This document shows positions 36,486 through 46,269 of a stretch of 64,000 nt of DNA, one piece after another. The stretch spans positions 1,674,001 to 1,738,000 of the forward strand of contig NZ_LT629711.1 in the NCBI RefSeq assembly GCF_900104525.1. The letters run 5' to 3'. Numbering within the stretch: the first letter of the stretch is position 1; every line of letters begins with the position of its first letter. Both the position numbers and the translations under genes were made by a program. Under the pieces are notes generated by a model that did no database searches, was not told the DNA's origin, and saw only the letters and a program-made list of their open reading frames with translations. This stretch comes from Pedococcus dokdonensis. Lineage in GTDB: Bacteria > Actinomycetota > Actinomycetes > Actinomycetales > Dermatophilaceae.

Positions 36486-36971
36486 CTATCGCGGCATGCC
36501 CTGGTCGAAGTGGGTAACGTCCACCGACAGGAAGAGGGCCGCGGCGGAGGCGACAAGGGACCCTTCGACGTCCCTCATGTCGGCTTCAACGTAGAGCTTG
36601 CGCCCTTCTGCCCGGAGCACCCTCGCAGCAAGACGGTAGGTGGTGCCGAGGATGACTGGCGAGGCGTAAAGCACTTCGAGTTGTCGGGTCACCGCCGGAC
36701 CTCCAGTTAGGTACAGCAGGTAACCGAACAGGTCGTCCAGGACCGTGGCCACGGCACCCCCGTGCGCGATCCCAGGTGCACCCACGTGGCGTTCGTCGAA
36801 GATGTGAGTCGCGTGCACCTCCTCGCCGCGTCGATGAACTGTGAGGTGATGGCCGTGCGGGTTGTCGGGTCCGCATCCGAGGCAGTGGTGGTGGTGCGGC
36901 GGAAGCTGAGCGCCATCTTCTTGTGGCCGGAACTTCTCGTTCCAGCTGGCGAGGAACTCCTCCCGGTTCAT
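36486..36971 (-). CDS. PaaI-type hotdog thioesterase
   Basis: A 161-residue acyl-CoA thioesterase of the hotdog fold. CLGCGPDNPHGHHLTVHRRG is the usual N-terminal motif, and APGIAHGGAVATVLDDLFGY carries the HGG and catalytic Asp of the PaaI/YbgC-like group. ATG 36971 shares its first base with the stop of the preceding truncated TetR (TGATG), which implies coupling. The substrate is unknown. Confidence 0.87.
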   Translation of the reverse strand: MNREEFLASWNEKFRPQEDGAQLPPHHHHCLGCGPDNPHGHHLTVHRRGEEVHATHIFDERHVGAPGIAHGGAVATVLDDLFGYLLYLTGGPAVTRQLEVLYASPVILGTTYRLAARVLRAEGRKLYVEADMRDVEGSLVASAAALFLSVDVTHFDQGMPR

Positions 36972-37345
36972 CACGACCGCTCGCATGAGTCGTGGCCATC
37001 CCGAGTGCCAAGTGTTGCGAGACCCTCGAGGCCGAGCTCACTGATCGCGGCGGAGATGCGCGTCGCGTCGGGGGACGTGCTAGCTGAAGGCCCCTCGCCC
37101 GGGGCGCTGAGTCCTACCACGGTGATGGCACCGAAGACGCCGAACACTACGGTGTTCGGGTTGGCTACCTGGCGCAGCGACCCGTCGGCGTCGCCCTCTG
37201 CCAACAACGTCTCCACCGGCTCGTGGGACGCGCTGCGCAGCACCTCCGCGAGGTTGGCCAGGAGAGTGGCACGACCCACGTCGCTTCGCGCCGTCGATCT
37301 CGCGAGACCCCGCAAGGGCCTCGTGCCGGATAGTTGAAGGTGCAC
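36971..37345 (-). pseudogene. TetR-type regulator, C-terminal domain only
   Basis: A 124-residue frame whose middle reads RATLLANLAEVLRSASHEPV, then NTVVFGVFGAITVVGLSAPG, resembling the helical ligand domain of TetR proteins (last four helices). The N-terminal helix-turn-helix is missing and the first 20 residues are unlike any DNA-binding domain. It is probably a truncated regulator that once controlled the thioesterase gene it overlaps. It could also be a free-standing ligand-binding protein. Confidence 0.5.
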
Positions 37346-37370
37346 TCTAGGAGTCCTCTCAGGGCGGAGG

Positions 37371-38009
37371 CTACGAATTCCTCCAGGTCTCGAAGCGGCG
37401 GACAGACTCAGGGCTACCGGCTAGCTCGACGTGCGCGGCCCGCTGGCGACCGCTCGCACAAAGGAGCAACTCCACGGGGTCGCCGGTCACCACCACGCCA
37501 TGTTCGCCGCGATGGACCACCTGACCCCGCCCGGCCGGTAGGGCGAACGTCACTCCCACGGGCGCGTGACGATAGCTCAGCCGGGACACAGTGCCCAGGC
37601 GAGACCAGATCGCTTCCAGTTCCAGCTCCGCCAGCTGCCGAGGCGCGAGCGGCGGCGTCCCACCGCGGCGGACATCCTCGTGGTGGATGACATACTCCAA
37701 GAAGTTGACGGTCTCGTCCGCCCAGGCCAGCGGTGACCACCGCGAAGGCCCTCGCGCGAAGCGGGCCAACAGTTCGTCATACCCCTTAGCGGTGCGGGCG
37801 CGGTCCACAAGCGTGCCCAGCCGCCTCTCCTGACCGGGCTTGTTACGGGACAGCTGGTCTATCGCCCGCGCCAAGGGCCGGCGTTCGCGCTGGACGAGGT
37901 GCGCAAGCAGGTGTCGGACAGTCCACCCTTCGCACAGGGTGGGCTGCTCGGGATCCGTGGCGGCGAAGGTCGCGGCGAGCGCGCTTCTCTCTAGCTGCAC
38001 CCAAGGCAT
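37371..38009 (-). CDS. mycothiol-type DinB-fold (TIGR03085) metal-binding protein
   Basis: A 212-residue protein of the DinB/maleylpyruvate-isomerase superfamily. PTLCEGWTVRHLLAHLVQRE gives the first metal-binding His, and VNFLEYVIHHEDVRRGG the His-x3-His-like pair, so a metal site is probably complete. This TIGR03085 group occurs in mycothiol-producing actinobacteria. ATG 38009 begins the conserved MPWVQLERSALA. The reaction is unknown; mycothiol-dependent isomerase or transferase activity is likely from the family. Confidence 0.85.
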   Translation of the reverse strand: MPWVQLERSALAATFAATDPEQPTLCEGWTVRHLLAHLVQRERRPLARAIDQLSRNKPGQERRLGTLVDRARTAKGYDELLARFARGPSRWSPLAWADETVNFLEYVIHHEDVRRGGTPPLAPRQLAELELEAIWSRLGTVSRLSYRHAPVGVTFALPAGRGQVVHRGEHGVVVTGDPVELLLCASGRQRAAHVELAGSPESVRRFETWRNS

Positions 38010-38052
38010 CAGCGGGCTCCCATGAGGTCGGGCGCTGCGCGAGTTGGGAGGG

Positions 38053-38724
38053 TCATCGATGCAGTCGCAGCGCACGGTGGATACGCCGCTGGGTCGGTGC
38101 TGGAGGAAGGGGCTGGGCGGCTTGGGCAGCGAAGGCCTGGAGGAGGTAGGCGACGATTCGTGGCGAAGACTCGGGGGCCGCGCCTCCTGTCACACTCACT
38201 ACCCCGGCATTCGCCATCAGGGTGATGGCCAGGTCCTGCGGCACGAAGTCGGCGCGCAGACCTCCGGCCGCCTTGGCATTTTCCATGAGCGTGGTGAAGG
38301 CGTGGAACGCCCGCTCCCTCTCGGCCTCAAATAGCCTGTCATGCGGGAACGTCCTGGTCAGCACCTTCATGAACCCCCGGTCCGCAGCCTGCATGGCGCA
38401 CACCTGCTGGACGTAGCCACAGAATCCACGCCAAGGGTCGGGGTCTTCTAGGGCCACGTCGACCGCCTCGCTGTAGCGGGCCATGGTGTCCGAGAAGACT
38501 GCCGTGATGAGGTCGTCGCGGGTCGGAAATCTGCGAAAGAGCGTGGCTATCCCGACCCCCGCCCGCCGAGCCACCTCCGCCATCGGCACCTCGAGGCCCT
38601 GGTCGGCAAACGCCTCGCGCGCAGCATTCAACACTCGCGCGCGGTTCCTCTGCGCGTCGGCGCGAAGCGGGTTGCAGCCATCGCCGCCGTCACTGGGGAT
38701 AGGTATCGCGTCGGCCGAGCTCAC
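38053..38724 (-). CDS. TetR-family regulator divergent from the second MMPL exporter
   Basis: A 223-residue TetR repressor. The helix-turn-helix is VLNAAREAFADQGLEVPMAE followed by VARRAGVGIATLFRRFPTRD. The ligand domain has the SBP-like helices common in actinobacterial members. It starts with GTG 38724 and faces the MMPL gene across 243 bases that include an imperfect palindrome. It probably represses that exporter and itself. Confidence 0.9.
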   Translation of the reverse strand: MSSADAIPIPSDGGDGCNPLRADAQRNRARVLNAAREAFADQGLEVPMAEVARRAGVGIATLFRRFPTRDDLITAVFSDTMARYSEAVDVALEDPDPWRGFCGYVQQVCAMQAADRGFMKVLTRTFPHDRLFEAERERAFHAFTTLMENAKAAGGLRADFVPQDLAITLMANAGVVSVTGGAAPESSPRIVAYLLQAFAAQAAQPLPPAPTQRRIHRALRLHR

Positions 38725-38747
38725 ACACGCATCGTAAACCCCTCAAG

Positions 38748-38763
38748 TGGAAGACTGACTCCA
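38748..38763. promoter_or_regulatory. possible TetR operator upstream of MMPL
   Basis: TGGAAGACTGACTCCA has matching TGGA/TCCA ends and partial inner symmetry. It lies 24 bases from the TetR start in the divergent region. Confidence 0.4.
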
Positions 38764-38967
38764 ATTCTCTTGCTACTCTCACCAAGACATCTGGAAGGCG
38801 CACTCCACATCGAGTGCTGTCGTGAAGTCCGCAAGGACCCACGGCAAACCCACAGGGCAAGGGCCGGGCATTCGTGTGTTCGGACTCAACGACCCGGAGT
38901 ACCGCGCTACCAACTGACGACTGCGTGTGACCACAGGCCCACGCCCATTTACCGGGAGGCCTGACCC

Positions 38968-41232
38968 TTGGCAACTTTCCTCTATCGCCTTGGGTGGGCG
39001 GCGTTTGCTCGACGCAGGTCGGTCCTCGCAGGGTGGGTCCTCCTCCTGGTCGTGGTGGGTGGGCTTGCCGGGGCGCTCGGCAAGAATGCTGATGCTCAGC
39101 TGTCGATCCCCGGCGTGGAATCGGTCCACGCCCTGGAGCTGCTCCAGAACCGCTTCCCCCAGGGCGCCGCAGGTGGAGCCACGGCCCGCGTCATCTTCGC
39201 CGCCCCGGACGGCCAGTCGGTCACCGATCCCGTCAGGATGACCGCGATCAAGCAGACTCTGGCCGCGGCGGCGGAGGCAGACCAGGTCGCAGCGGTCAGT
39301 GACCCGTTCGCCACGCGGGCTGTCTCCCCCGACGGCAGCACTGCATACGCGACGGTCTCCTACCGGGTCCAGGTCGACAAGATCAGCGCCGACTCCCAAG
39401 CACAGCTGCTCGCCACCGGTGCCACAGCAAGAACGGCTGGGGTAGACGTCGAGTTCGGGGGCGAGGCCACCCAGGCGCAGCCGGAACAAAGCGCTGCCGA
39501 AGGGATAGGAGTCCTGGTGGCGTTGATGGTCCTGGCGTTGACGTTCGGGTCGCTCCTGGCGGCTGGGATGCCGCTACTCACAGCCCTCATCGGGGTTGGC
39601 GTCGGATCAGCCGGCACGCTGGCGCTTTCCGCTGTCATTGACCTGACCAGCACCGCCCCCATCCTAGGTCTGATGGTGGGCCTGGCCGTGGGGATCGACT
39701 ACGCACTCTTTATCTCGATCCGCCATAAACAACACCTGCTCGAGGGGATGCCCGCCCGCGAGGCTGCCGCCATGGCTGTCGGAACCGCTGGCAGCGCGGT
39801 TGTCTTTGCCGGCGCCACCGTGATGATCGCCCTGGCTGGGCTCGCCGTCGTCGGGATCCCGTTTCTGACCACTATGGGACTGGTCGCGGCCGGAATGGTC
39901 GGCGTCGCCGTCCTCGTGGCGCTGACCCTTGTGCCCGCCTTTCTGGGCTTCGCGGGGACCCAGTTCTCCCGCTGGCCCGTACCCGGACTGCGACGTCGTC
40001 AAGCCAAGCTGAGCACCACACAGTCGGCCGGGTCCCGATGGGCGACGATCGTAACGAAGCGCCCCGCCATATTTCTGACCGCAGGGGTGGTCGTCACGGG
40101 CGTCTTGGCACTGCCCGCACTCGACCTGACCCTCGGCCTGCCCGATGACGGAAACCTCAGCGCAACGACCACGCAGCGAAAGGCCTACGACCTCCTCGCG
40201 GAGGGCTTTGGTCATGGATTCAACGGGCCCCTGACCGTCGTCGTAGACGCCACCACCTCACCCGACCCACAAAGTGCCTTCGATCAGGCCGGCAAGGCCA
40301 TCGCCGCGCTGGATGACGTCGCCGCTGTGGCACCCGCCGTCCAAAACCCCGCCGGCGACACGGCAATCATCTCGGTCATCCCCGCCAGCGGGCCCTCAGA
40401 ATCAGCCACTAAGGACCTTGTCGGCTCGATCCGCGACCTCCAGCCCGCACTCACCCAGTCCACCGATGCCGACGTCTTCGTCACCGGCAATACTGCACTT
40501 GGCATCGACATTTCGGACAAGCTGACCTCCGCGCTGCCCACGTTCCTGGTGGTCGTCGTCGGGCTCTCGCTCCTGCTCCTGATGCTGGCCTTCCGATCCA
40601 TCTTCGTCCCGATCAAAGCCACTGCGGGTTTCCTACTCAGTATCGCGGCGACCTTCGGTGCCCTCGTGGCCGTCTTCCAGTGGGGATGGATGGCGGACCT
40701 GATCGGCATCCAGCAAACCGGACCGATCATCAGCTTCCTGCCCATCCTCTTGGTCGGGCTCGTCTTCGGACTGGCGATGGACTACGAGGTGTTTCTCGTC
40801 AGCCGCATGCGCGAGGACTACGTCCACGGCGCAAGCCCGAAGGAATCGGTCGTCGGTGGCTTCCAGCACGGAGCGCGCGTCGTCACCGCGGCGGCCCTGA
40901 TCATGGCCTCGGTCTTTGCCGGATTCATGCTCAGCGACGAGTCCACAATCAAGAGCATCGGCTTCGCTCTCGCGTTCGGGGTTCTCATCGACGCCTTCGT
41001 GGTCCGGATGACGATCGTGCCGGCCGTGATGGCACTCCTGGGCCACCACGCGTGGTACCTGCCAGCCTGGCTCGACCGCCTGATGCCCAACGTCGACATC
41101 GAAGGCGCCGGGCTCGAACGCGACCACCCCCGAACCACTCAAGGCGCGACACCTCCGGCAGGAGCGGATCACGACAGGCCATCTCCGGCGACGCCGGAGG
41201 AGTCACAACCGGTCCGCCAACCCGCCATCTGA
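38968..41232 (+). CDS. MMPL-family RND transporter (second copy)
   Basis: A 754-residue exporter with the same plan as the protein at 30572-32911, including N-terminal FLYRLGWAAFARRRSVLAGW, GLMVGLAVGIDYALFISIRH and GLVFGLAMDYEVFLVSRMRE. The two differ throughout, so they are old paralogues rather than a recent duplication. The start is TTG 38968, nine bases after GGGAGG. It is divergent from its TetR and is followed after 12 bases by a PAP2-type gene, suggesting a lipid-export context. The Pro/Thr-rich C-terminal tail is hydrophilic. Confidence 0.93.
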   Translation: MATFLYRLGWAAFARRRSVLAGWVLLLVVVGGLAGALGKNADAQLSIPGVESVHALELLQNRFPQGAAGGATARVIFAAPDGQSVTDPVRMTAIKQTLAAAAEADQVAAVSDPFATRAVSPDGSTAYATVSYRVQVDKISADSQAQLLATGATARTAGVDVEFGGEATQAQPEQSAAEGIGVLVALMVLALTFGSLLAAGMPLLTALIGVGVGSAGTLALSAVIDLTSTAPILGLMVGLAVGIDYALFISIRHKQHLLEGMPAREAAAMAVGTAGSAVVFAGATVMIALAGLAVVGIPFLTTMGLVAAGMVGVAVLVALTLVPAFLGFAGTQFSRWPVPGLRRRQAKLSTTQSAGSRWATIVTKRPAIFLTAGVVVTGVLALPALDLTLGLPDDGNLSATTTQRKAYDLLAEGFGHGFNGPLTVVVDATTSPDPQSAFDQAGKAIAALDDVAAVAPAVQNPAGDTAIISVIPASGPSESATKDLVGSIRDLQPALTQSTDADVFVTGNTALGIDISDKLTSALPTFLVVVVGLSLLLLMLAFRSIFVPIKATAGFLLSIAATFGALVAVFQWGWMADLIGIQQTGPIISFLPILLVGLVFGLAMDYEVFLVSRMREDYVHGASPKESVVGGFQHGARVVTAAALIMASVFAGFMLSDESTIKSIGFALAFGVLIDAFVVRMTIVPAVMALLGHHAWYLPAWLDRLMPNVDIEGAGLERDHPRTTQGATPPAGADHDRPSPATPEESQPVRQPAI

Positions 41233-41244
41233 GGGCGCCACACG

Positions 41245-42188
41245 ATGACCCGAATCGGAGGCAAGGAACTGAGCGCGCAGCGGCCCAAGGATCCCACGCG
41301 CGGAAGGCTCCCTGAGCGCGTCACCGAGCCGGTCTCGACGGCGCCGTCGGGGGAGAGTTCGATCGACAGACTCCGGAAGGGTGCGCGGCGACCGTGGTTG
41401 CACCCGCTCCGTGAGTTCATCATCGTCATGAGCCTGTACCTCCTCTACCGAGCAGGTCGGCTGGCCACCGGAGGACGAGAAGACGAAGCCCTGAGCAACG
41501 GCGAGCGAGTCCACAGGGTGGAGCGATGGCTGCACCTGCCCTCTGAAGCCCACTTGCAGGATCTCGCGCACACGCTTCCCAACCTGCTGCAGATGGCCAA
41601 CGTCTACTACGTGAGCGTCCACTTCCCGGTCGCGATCGCCTTCCTCCTCTGGGGCTACCTGCGCCACTCCCGGTCCGAATACGTGTGGGCCAGGAATCTG
41701 CTCGCAACCCAGACGCTGTTCGCCCTAGTGGTGCAGCTGCTCTTCCCGCTCGCTCCCCGCGGATGTCTCCGGGATGGGGCTTCGAGGACACCATGAACAC
41801 CATCGGCCCGTCAGCCTATGGAGGCGTCGGCGCGAACCTGGCCAACCAGTACGCAGCTATGCCCAGCCTGCACATTGGATGGGCCCTGACCATCGCCCTC
41901 GTCGTCCACCGGACCGGTCCTGTGGCGATGCGACTGCTGACCAAGGCCCACGCAGTGTCAACCATCGTGGTCGTCGTCATCACCGCCAACCACTGGTGGC
42001 TCGACGGCATAGTCGCTTCCGGGCTACTGGTCCTCGCCTCGAGGGTGCTGCCAACTCCGCGCGGGTCGGCTCTCCACCGCACAACACTCATCCAGGACAA
42101 GTCACCAAAGCCCGCTGCGACTTTTACCGAAGCCACGACAGCGAGCGCCACGCTGGCCGGCACCGGATCTGACGGCATCACGAACTGA
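41245..42188 (+). pseudogene. PAP2-family phosphatase / phosphotransferase, frameshifted
   Basis: Two frames together make one protein. The first (from 41245) has an N-terminal hydrophilic stretch, then membrane helices and VHRVERWLHLPSEAHLQDLA. The second (from about 41,760) continues PGWGFEDTMNTIGPSAYGGV, QYAAMPSLHIGWALTIALVV and ITANHWWLDGIVASG, the PAP2 motif set used by inositol-phosphate and lipid phosphatases. The join needs one extra C in the CTCCCCGCGG run at about 41,755. It is either a real one-base deletion or a sequencing error. It follows the MMPL gene by 12 bases. Confidence 0.75.
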
Positions 42189-42723
42189 AGAAATCACCCG
42201 CCGATCTAAGGCTCTCGTCATGACCGCCGCCGATGTCGCGGCTCGTCGTTGACTCAATCCCATGCCCCGATGGAAGGGGGCTGGCGCAAACCTCAGTCGT
42301 TAGAGGACGTGGGAGCTCGGTACCTTGAAATCAGATTGCAGTGCACGGGAACCCAACACCCGCGCCTAGACCCGCCACGTCGGCCGCGCTTCCGGGGTGG
42401 TCGTCCTGGCCGCCGCGCTCTATGTGCTCTGGTACTCCCTGGTCGAGCTCGCCTCCTAGCGCGGCACGCAGGTCGCGGCAGGCCCCGTCGCCTGGGTCCG
42501 CGACCTGTGCGCGTCGATCAGCCAAGGCATAACCAACGCCGGCACCTGGCCCACCATGCTCGCCCTCAGCGCAGTCCTCGCGATGGTCCTCACCGCAACC
42601 TTCATCACCCGCCGCCGGCGCTGAACCCAGTCCTCGCCATCGCCGGGTGGATCGAGGCTTAGAGCCCGTTGCCGCCCCCGGCCCGCGTGAACGTCGCCGA
42701 CCCAGCGGACCGAAGTGCGAAGG
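42189..42723. other. 535 bases holding a decayed small membrane ORF
   Basis: On the plus strand one frame reads VVVLAAALYVLWYSLVELAS, stops at an in-frame TAG (about 42,458), then resumes VAAGPVAWVRDLCASISQGI and ends MVLTATFITRRRR with TGA at 42622. That is two hydrophobic helices and a basic end. I do not recognise it. The rest of the interval holds nothing clear. It forms the border between the exporter mosaic and the conjugation module. Confidence 0.45.
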
Positions 42724-45700
42724 TCACCGCTCCAGGAAGGGTCGCCGTTCATGTTCGAGGATAAGCGCTGGCCCATTTCGGGATCCACTAGGTGATCCGT
42801 AGCTGCCTTCGCGAAGGTCGCACCACACCCCTAGCCCGGCTTCGAAGCGCGCTAGTAAGGGAGATGGGGCGATCCCCGCTACGGCTGGGAGTGCGGCCTG
42901 AAGGTCTAGGCCCAGTTGTTCGGCGTGGCGCATGCGCTCGAGCAGCGGGTGCCAGCGGTCGGCGGCCTTGGCCGCTTGGATGTGTTCGGGCGGGACTCCG
43001 GCGTCAAGCAGCAGGTCGGTGTAGCGCTGATGGCGTCGGTGGTGCTGGATGGCGGCGCCTTCGGCGTCCAGTCGGGCAGGGCTGCTGGCCGCGGCGGCCT
43101 CATGGTCGCGGGTTTGGGTTGCCGATAGCTCTGCGCCGGACGTGGCGAGCACCTTCTTGAGCACCTCCTCAACCGGGACCGGGTCGCCGAGGTCGTGGGC
43201 GGTGTCGGTGTCGGGGTCGTAGCTGGTGTCGACGTAGAGCCGGTTGGCCTCACGGCCACGGGTGGCCATGACGTACAGCGGTTCCCGGACGGTTGCTGCA
43301 CTGACGTAGGCGTGGGCAGTGTCGACCGTTCGGCCTTGGGCTCGGTGCGCGGTGGTGGCGTACCCGAGCTCAACGTGCTCGGCCACGTAGTCAGCCGGCA
43401 GCCGGGTCGCCGTCCCTGCCTTGCCGGTGCGGTGGACGGTGAGCGACCCGTCCTGGTGGGCTGCGGTGACGGTCCACTGGTCGCCGTTCTTGACCCACCC
43501 GCCCGCGGCGTGCAGGTCGCGCTGGTTGAGTCGGGTGACCACGACGTCACCGGTCCCGATCGTTGTCCCGTCCGCGACCGACACCCCGCGCTCGGTGACG
43601 TGACCGGTGGCGACCAGGTCGGCGCGGGCGCGGGCGTTGAGCTCGGCCACGGTCGCGGCGTCGGCGGCCACCATCAGCGAGGTGCGGCCGGCGCGAGTAT
43701 CCGCACGCCAGGCCTGGTAGATGGCCTCGATCATGGTGTCCCGCTCGCCGTCCTGGACGCGCCCATGGTGCAGATAAGGCTGTGCGGCGGTGGGTTGGCC
43801 CTCTCTCAGCGCCAGGCTGGCTTTGCGTTCCCATTCGTGCCGGAATCGGCGCACGTCGACCAGCTCGGGCACGTCGGCCCGGTCGGTGACAAGGAGCCGG
43901 AAGGCTCCGCCGGCGGCGACCGGGGACAGCTGGGCCGGGTCCCCGACGAGCAGCACCTTCGCCCCGACCGCGCGGGCTTGGGTGATGAGGGTGTCGAGTT
44001 CGAAGGTTCCTGCCATGGAGGCTTCGTCGACGATGACCAGCTGCCTGCCGCGCAGCCGCCATCGGTCCAGTTCCGCCCTGACCTGGTGGGCGCGTCGGGT
44101 GATGGCGCGGGTCCGCAGCGAGGGGCTGGCGCCCCGCAGCTTGCCTTGAAGGGAGGCAAGTTCGGCAAGGCGCTGGTCCTGCCGCGTTTGTTCGGTGAGC
44201 CACTTGGCGGTGTTCTCCGTCGGCACCCCGACCGCGTCCGCGAGGACCTCCGCCGCTGCCGCGGAGGGGGCCAGCCCGACCACGCTCCCCCGCCCGAACG
44301 CCGCCTCCCAGGCGGCCCGTACCCCGGCCATGGTGGTCGACTTCCCCGTTCCGGCCGCACCCACCAGAACGTCGACGGCGCGACCGGAGGTGACCACAAG
44401 GCATACCGCGTCGGCCTGCTCGGCGATGAGCCGGCGACCATCTGCCCGTCCCGGCAACGGCGCACCAGCCGCCGCCACGGCCACCACCGCCGGCGCCTGG
44501 GGTCCGTCGGTGGCGCGGCCGGCCGCGACGAGCCGTTCTTCGGCCTGCAACACCGCCGCGGTGGTGTAAATGGTGGCGTCCCGAGCCCGCAGCCGGGTGG
44601 AGCCGTCCGGACGCTGCAGGGTCGCGGGGACACGAGTCGTCGGCTCGGGCGGCGTGAGCTGCACCGATGCCTCCAACGCCAAAATGGTTAGCCGTTCTGC
44701 GGCGTGGGCGCGCTCGTGCGGGGTGGCGAACCGGACCCCGTGCAACTGCCGCAACGCCTCGGCCAGCACGTTGGAGCGGGTGAACGTCGCCCGCCTGGCC
44801 GCGACCGCATCCACCACCACGGTGGCCGCATCCTTGAGCATTCGATCGTCGAGGTCGGCTGCGCTCAGGGCGGGCAGGTAACTCCTGTTGGCCAGCGTGG
44901 CCACCCATGCCTGCGGCTCGGCGTCCAGGTGCGGCTGCGCGCGGTGTCGCCATCCTTGGACCAGGTCGGCCAGCGGCCGCAGCTCCTTGTCGGGTCGGGT
45001 GGCCAGGGTGGCCTGCTGCCGCAACCGGATCACCTCGGCCGCCGTGGGCTGCCGCCCGTGGCTGGCGGCGAAACCCGCGATCAGGTCGCGGGCGGCGGTT
45101 TTGATTGCGGTCGAGCGTTGCGAGAACTCCTCTCGCAACGCCTTGCCCACCCCGGTCACCTCCCACGACGGGGAGCTTGACCGTGCCCGGTGCTGGGCGT
45201 CCCAGCCCCACCCCAGATCCGCACTCAGCAAGTCCATCAGGGCGCCGTTGTACAGCTCCGACAGCGCGACGTTCGCCTTGAACAACGCCCGCGAGTCCAG
45301 GGTGCGCCAGGCCCCGTCCGTGGCTGCCTGGACCCGGTTCAGTACCACCACGTGGGTGTGCAGCTGCGGGTCCCCTGCGCGGGAGTCCCAGTGGTCAAAC
45401 CCGGCCGCGACCACACCCCGGACGGCTTCGCTGACCACCCCACCGCGCCCGGTACGGGTGGTGAACACCTCCCGCTCCGCGTAGCCGATCACGAACTCCA
45501 ACGCCTCCTGGTGCGCCGCGTAGATCCGTTCCCGGGTCGGCCCATCGGCCATCGCCCACGCGACCGACACGCTCTTTGGGGCGGAGAAGGTCAGGTCGAA
45601 CCCGGCCACCGTCCGCGACGCCGTACGCGGCCTGCCCGCCGTGTCACGACAGGTAGGGCGGTCCGCGACGGGGGAACGCCCCAGCGGTTGACCAGTGACT

Positions 45701-45942
45701 GGGTCCTGCAGCATCCCGAGCATCCGCCACAGGTGCTCCTCGGACACGACCGACCTTGGTGCGACGCCTCTTCCGCCGTCCAGGCTGGCCAGCCCGGAGC
45801 CGAGGAACCGGCCCGGCGGGGCGCCCTCCTGGGTGTAGTACGCCGTCAACGGATCCGCCGTCGGGCCCTGCCGGTCGCCGCGCGCGACCGAGGACATCAG
45901 GTACCGGAAGCCGGCCCCCAACGTCATTCGCCGCATCGACAT
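42724..45942 (-). CDS. MobF-family relaxase/helicase (TraA/TrwC type)
   Basis: A 1072-residue conjugative relaxase. Residues 1-300 are the HUH transesterase: RRMTLGAGFRYLMSSVARGD at the start with its Tyr, the AYYTQEG motif, SAPKSVSVAWAMADG, and the metal-binding HTHVVVLN after WDSRAGDPQ. The helicase half has Walker A GAAGTGKSTTMAGV near residue 530, Walker B IVDEASMAGTFELD and LVGDPAQLSPVAAGGAFR, as in TraI/RecD2-like SF1 helicases. It would nick oriT and unwind the transferred strand. ATG 45942 is used; GTG 45948 is possible. A strong hairpin lies just upstream. Confidence 0.94.
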   Translation of the reverse strand: MSMRRMTLGAGFRYLMSSVARGDRQGPTADPLTAYYTQEGAPPGRFLGSGLASLDGGRGVAPRSVVSEEHLWRMLGMLQDPVTGQPLGRSPVADRPTCRDTAGRPRTASRTVAGFDLTFSAPKSVSVAWAMADGPTRERIYAAHQEALEFVIGYAEREVFTTRTGRGGVVSEAVRGVVAAGFDHWDSRAGDPQLHTHVVVLNRVQAATDGAWRTLDSRALFKANVALSELYNGALMDLLSADLGWGWDAQHRARSSSPSWEVTGVGKALREEFSQRSTAIKTAARDLIAGFAASHGRQPTAAEVIRLRQQATLATRPDKELRPLADLVQGWRHRAQPHLDAEPQAWVATLANRSYLPALSAADLDDRMLKDAATVVVDAVAARRATFTRSNVLAEALRQLHGVRFATPHERAHAAERLTILALEASVQLTPPEPTTRVPATLQRPDGSTRLRARDATIYTTAAVLQAEERLVAAGRATDGPQAPAVVAVAAAGAPLPGRADGRRLIAEQADAVCLVVTSGRAVDVLVGAAGTGKSTTMAGVRAAWEAAFGRGSVVGLAPSAAAAEVLADAVGVPTENTAKWLTEQTRQDQRLAELASLQGKLRGASPSLRTRAITRRAHQVRAELDRWRLRGRQLVIVDEASMAGTFELDTLITQARAVGAKVLLVGDPAQLSPVAAGGAFRLLVTDRADVPELVDVRRFRHEWERKASLALREGQPTAAQPYLHHGRVQDGERDTMIEAIYQAWRADTRAGRTSLMVAADAATVAELNARARADLVATGHVTERGVSVADGTTIGTGDVVVTRLNQRDLHAAGGWVKNGDQWTVTAAHQDGSLTVHRTGKAGTATRLPADYVAEHVELGYATTAHRAQGRTVDTAHAYVSAATVREPLYVMATRGREANRLYVDTSYDPDTDTAHDLGDPVPVEEVLKKVLATSGAELSATQTRDHEAAAASSPARLDAEGAAIQHHRRHQRYTDLLLDAGVPPEHIQAAKAADRWHPLLERMRHAEQLGLDLQAALPAVAGIAPSPLLARFEAGLGVWCDLREGSYGSPSGSRNGPALILEHERRPFLER

Positions 45943-46269
45943 CGTCACGCCAAGGCAACGCCCACGAGGGGGCACCATCGGGCCACGGCCCACCTTGGTG
46001 CCTGACGTGTGGCTCGAGAATGTGGGCTGGATCGGGGTGGTCGAGTGAGCCTGGCTGCGAGGTGAGTTTGGGCGGGGCGGGTATGCCGGGATGCAGGCGG
46101 GGCAGGGTCGCTGTGAGGAGCTGGGCCGTTGGGGTGACCGGACGAGAGAAGGTCTGAGGCCGGGCTGGCAGAATCCGAGCGGCGGCGACCGGGGCAGCAT
46201 CCGCCGAACGGACCAGTGGCCCCGCACTCCCCCGCACGTCCCCGTGTGGGCTTCATAGGGTCAGGGCAC
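45943..46269. other. divergent intergenic region, probable oriT locus
   Basis: About 330 bases between the relaxase gene and the NERD gene, rich in G-tracts and hairpins (see 45971-46002). In MobF systems oriT usually lies next to the relaxase gene. No protein-coding frame was accepted here. Confidence 0.5.
45971..46002. promoter_or_regulatory. nested hairpin, candidate oriT/nic region
   Basis: The outer arms GGCACCA and TGGTGCC (7 bp, perfect) enclose an inner stem GGGCC-AC-GGCCC at 45980-45991. This nested inverted repeat starts 29 bases before the relaxase start, where relaxases of this type recognise hairpins near their nick site. No nic sequence can be named. Confidence 0.45.

Noticed and set aside
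43195..44691. 498-codon plus-strand frame over the relaxase gene
   Set aside because: Opposite-strand shadow of a clear relaxase/helicase with complete motifs.
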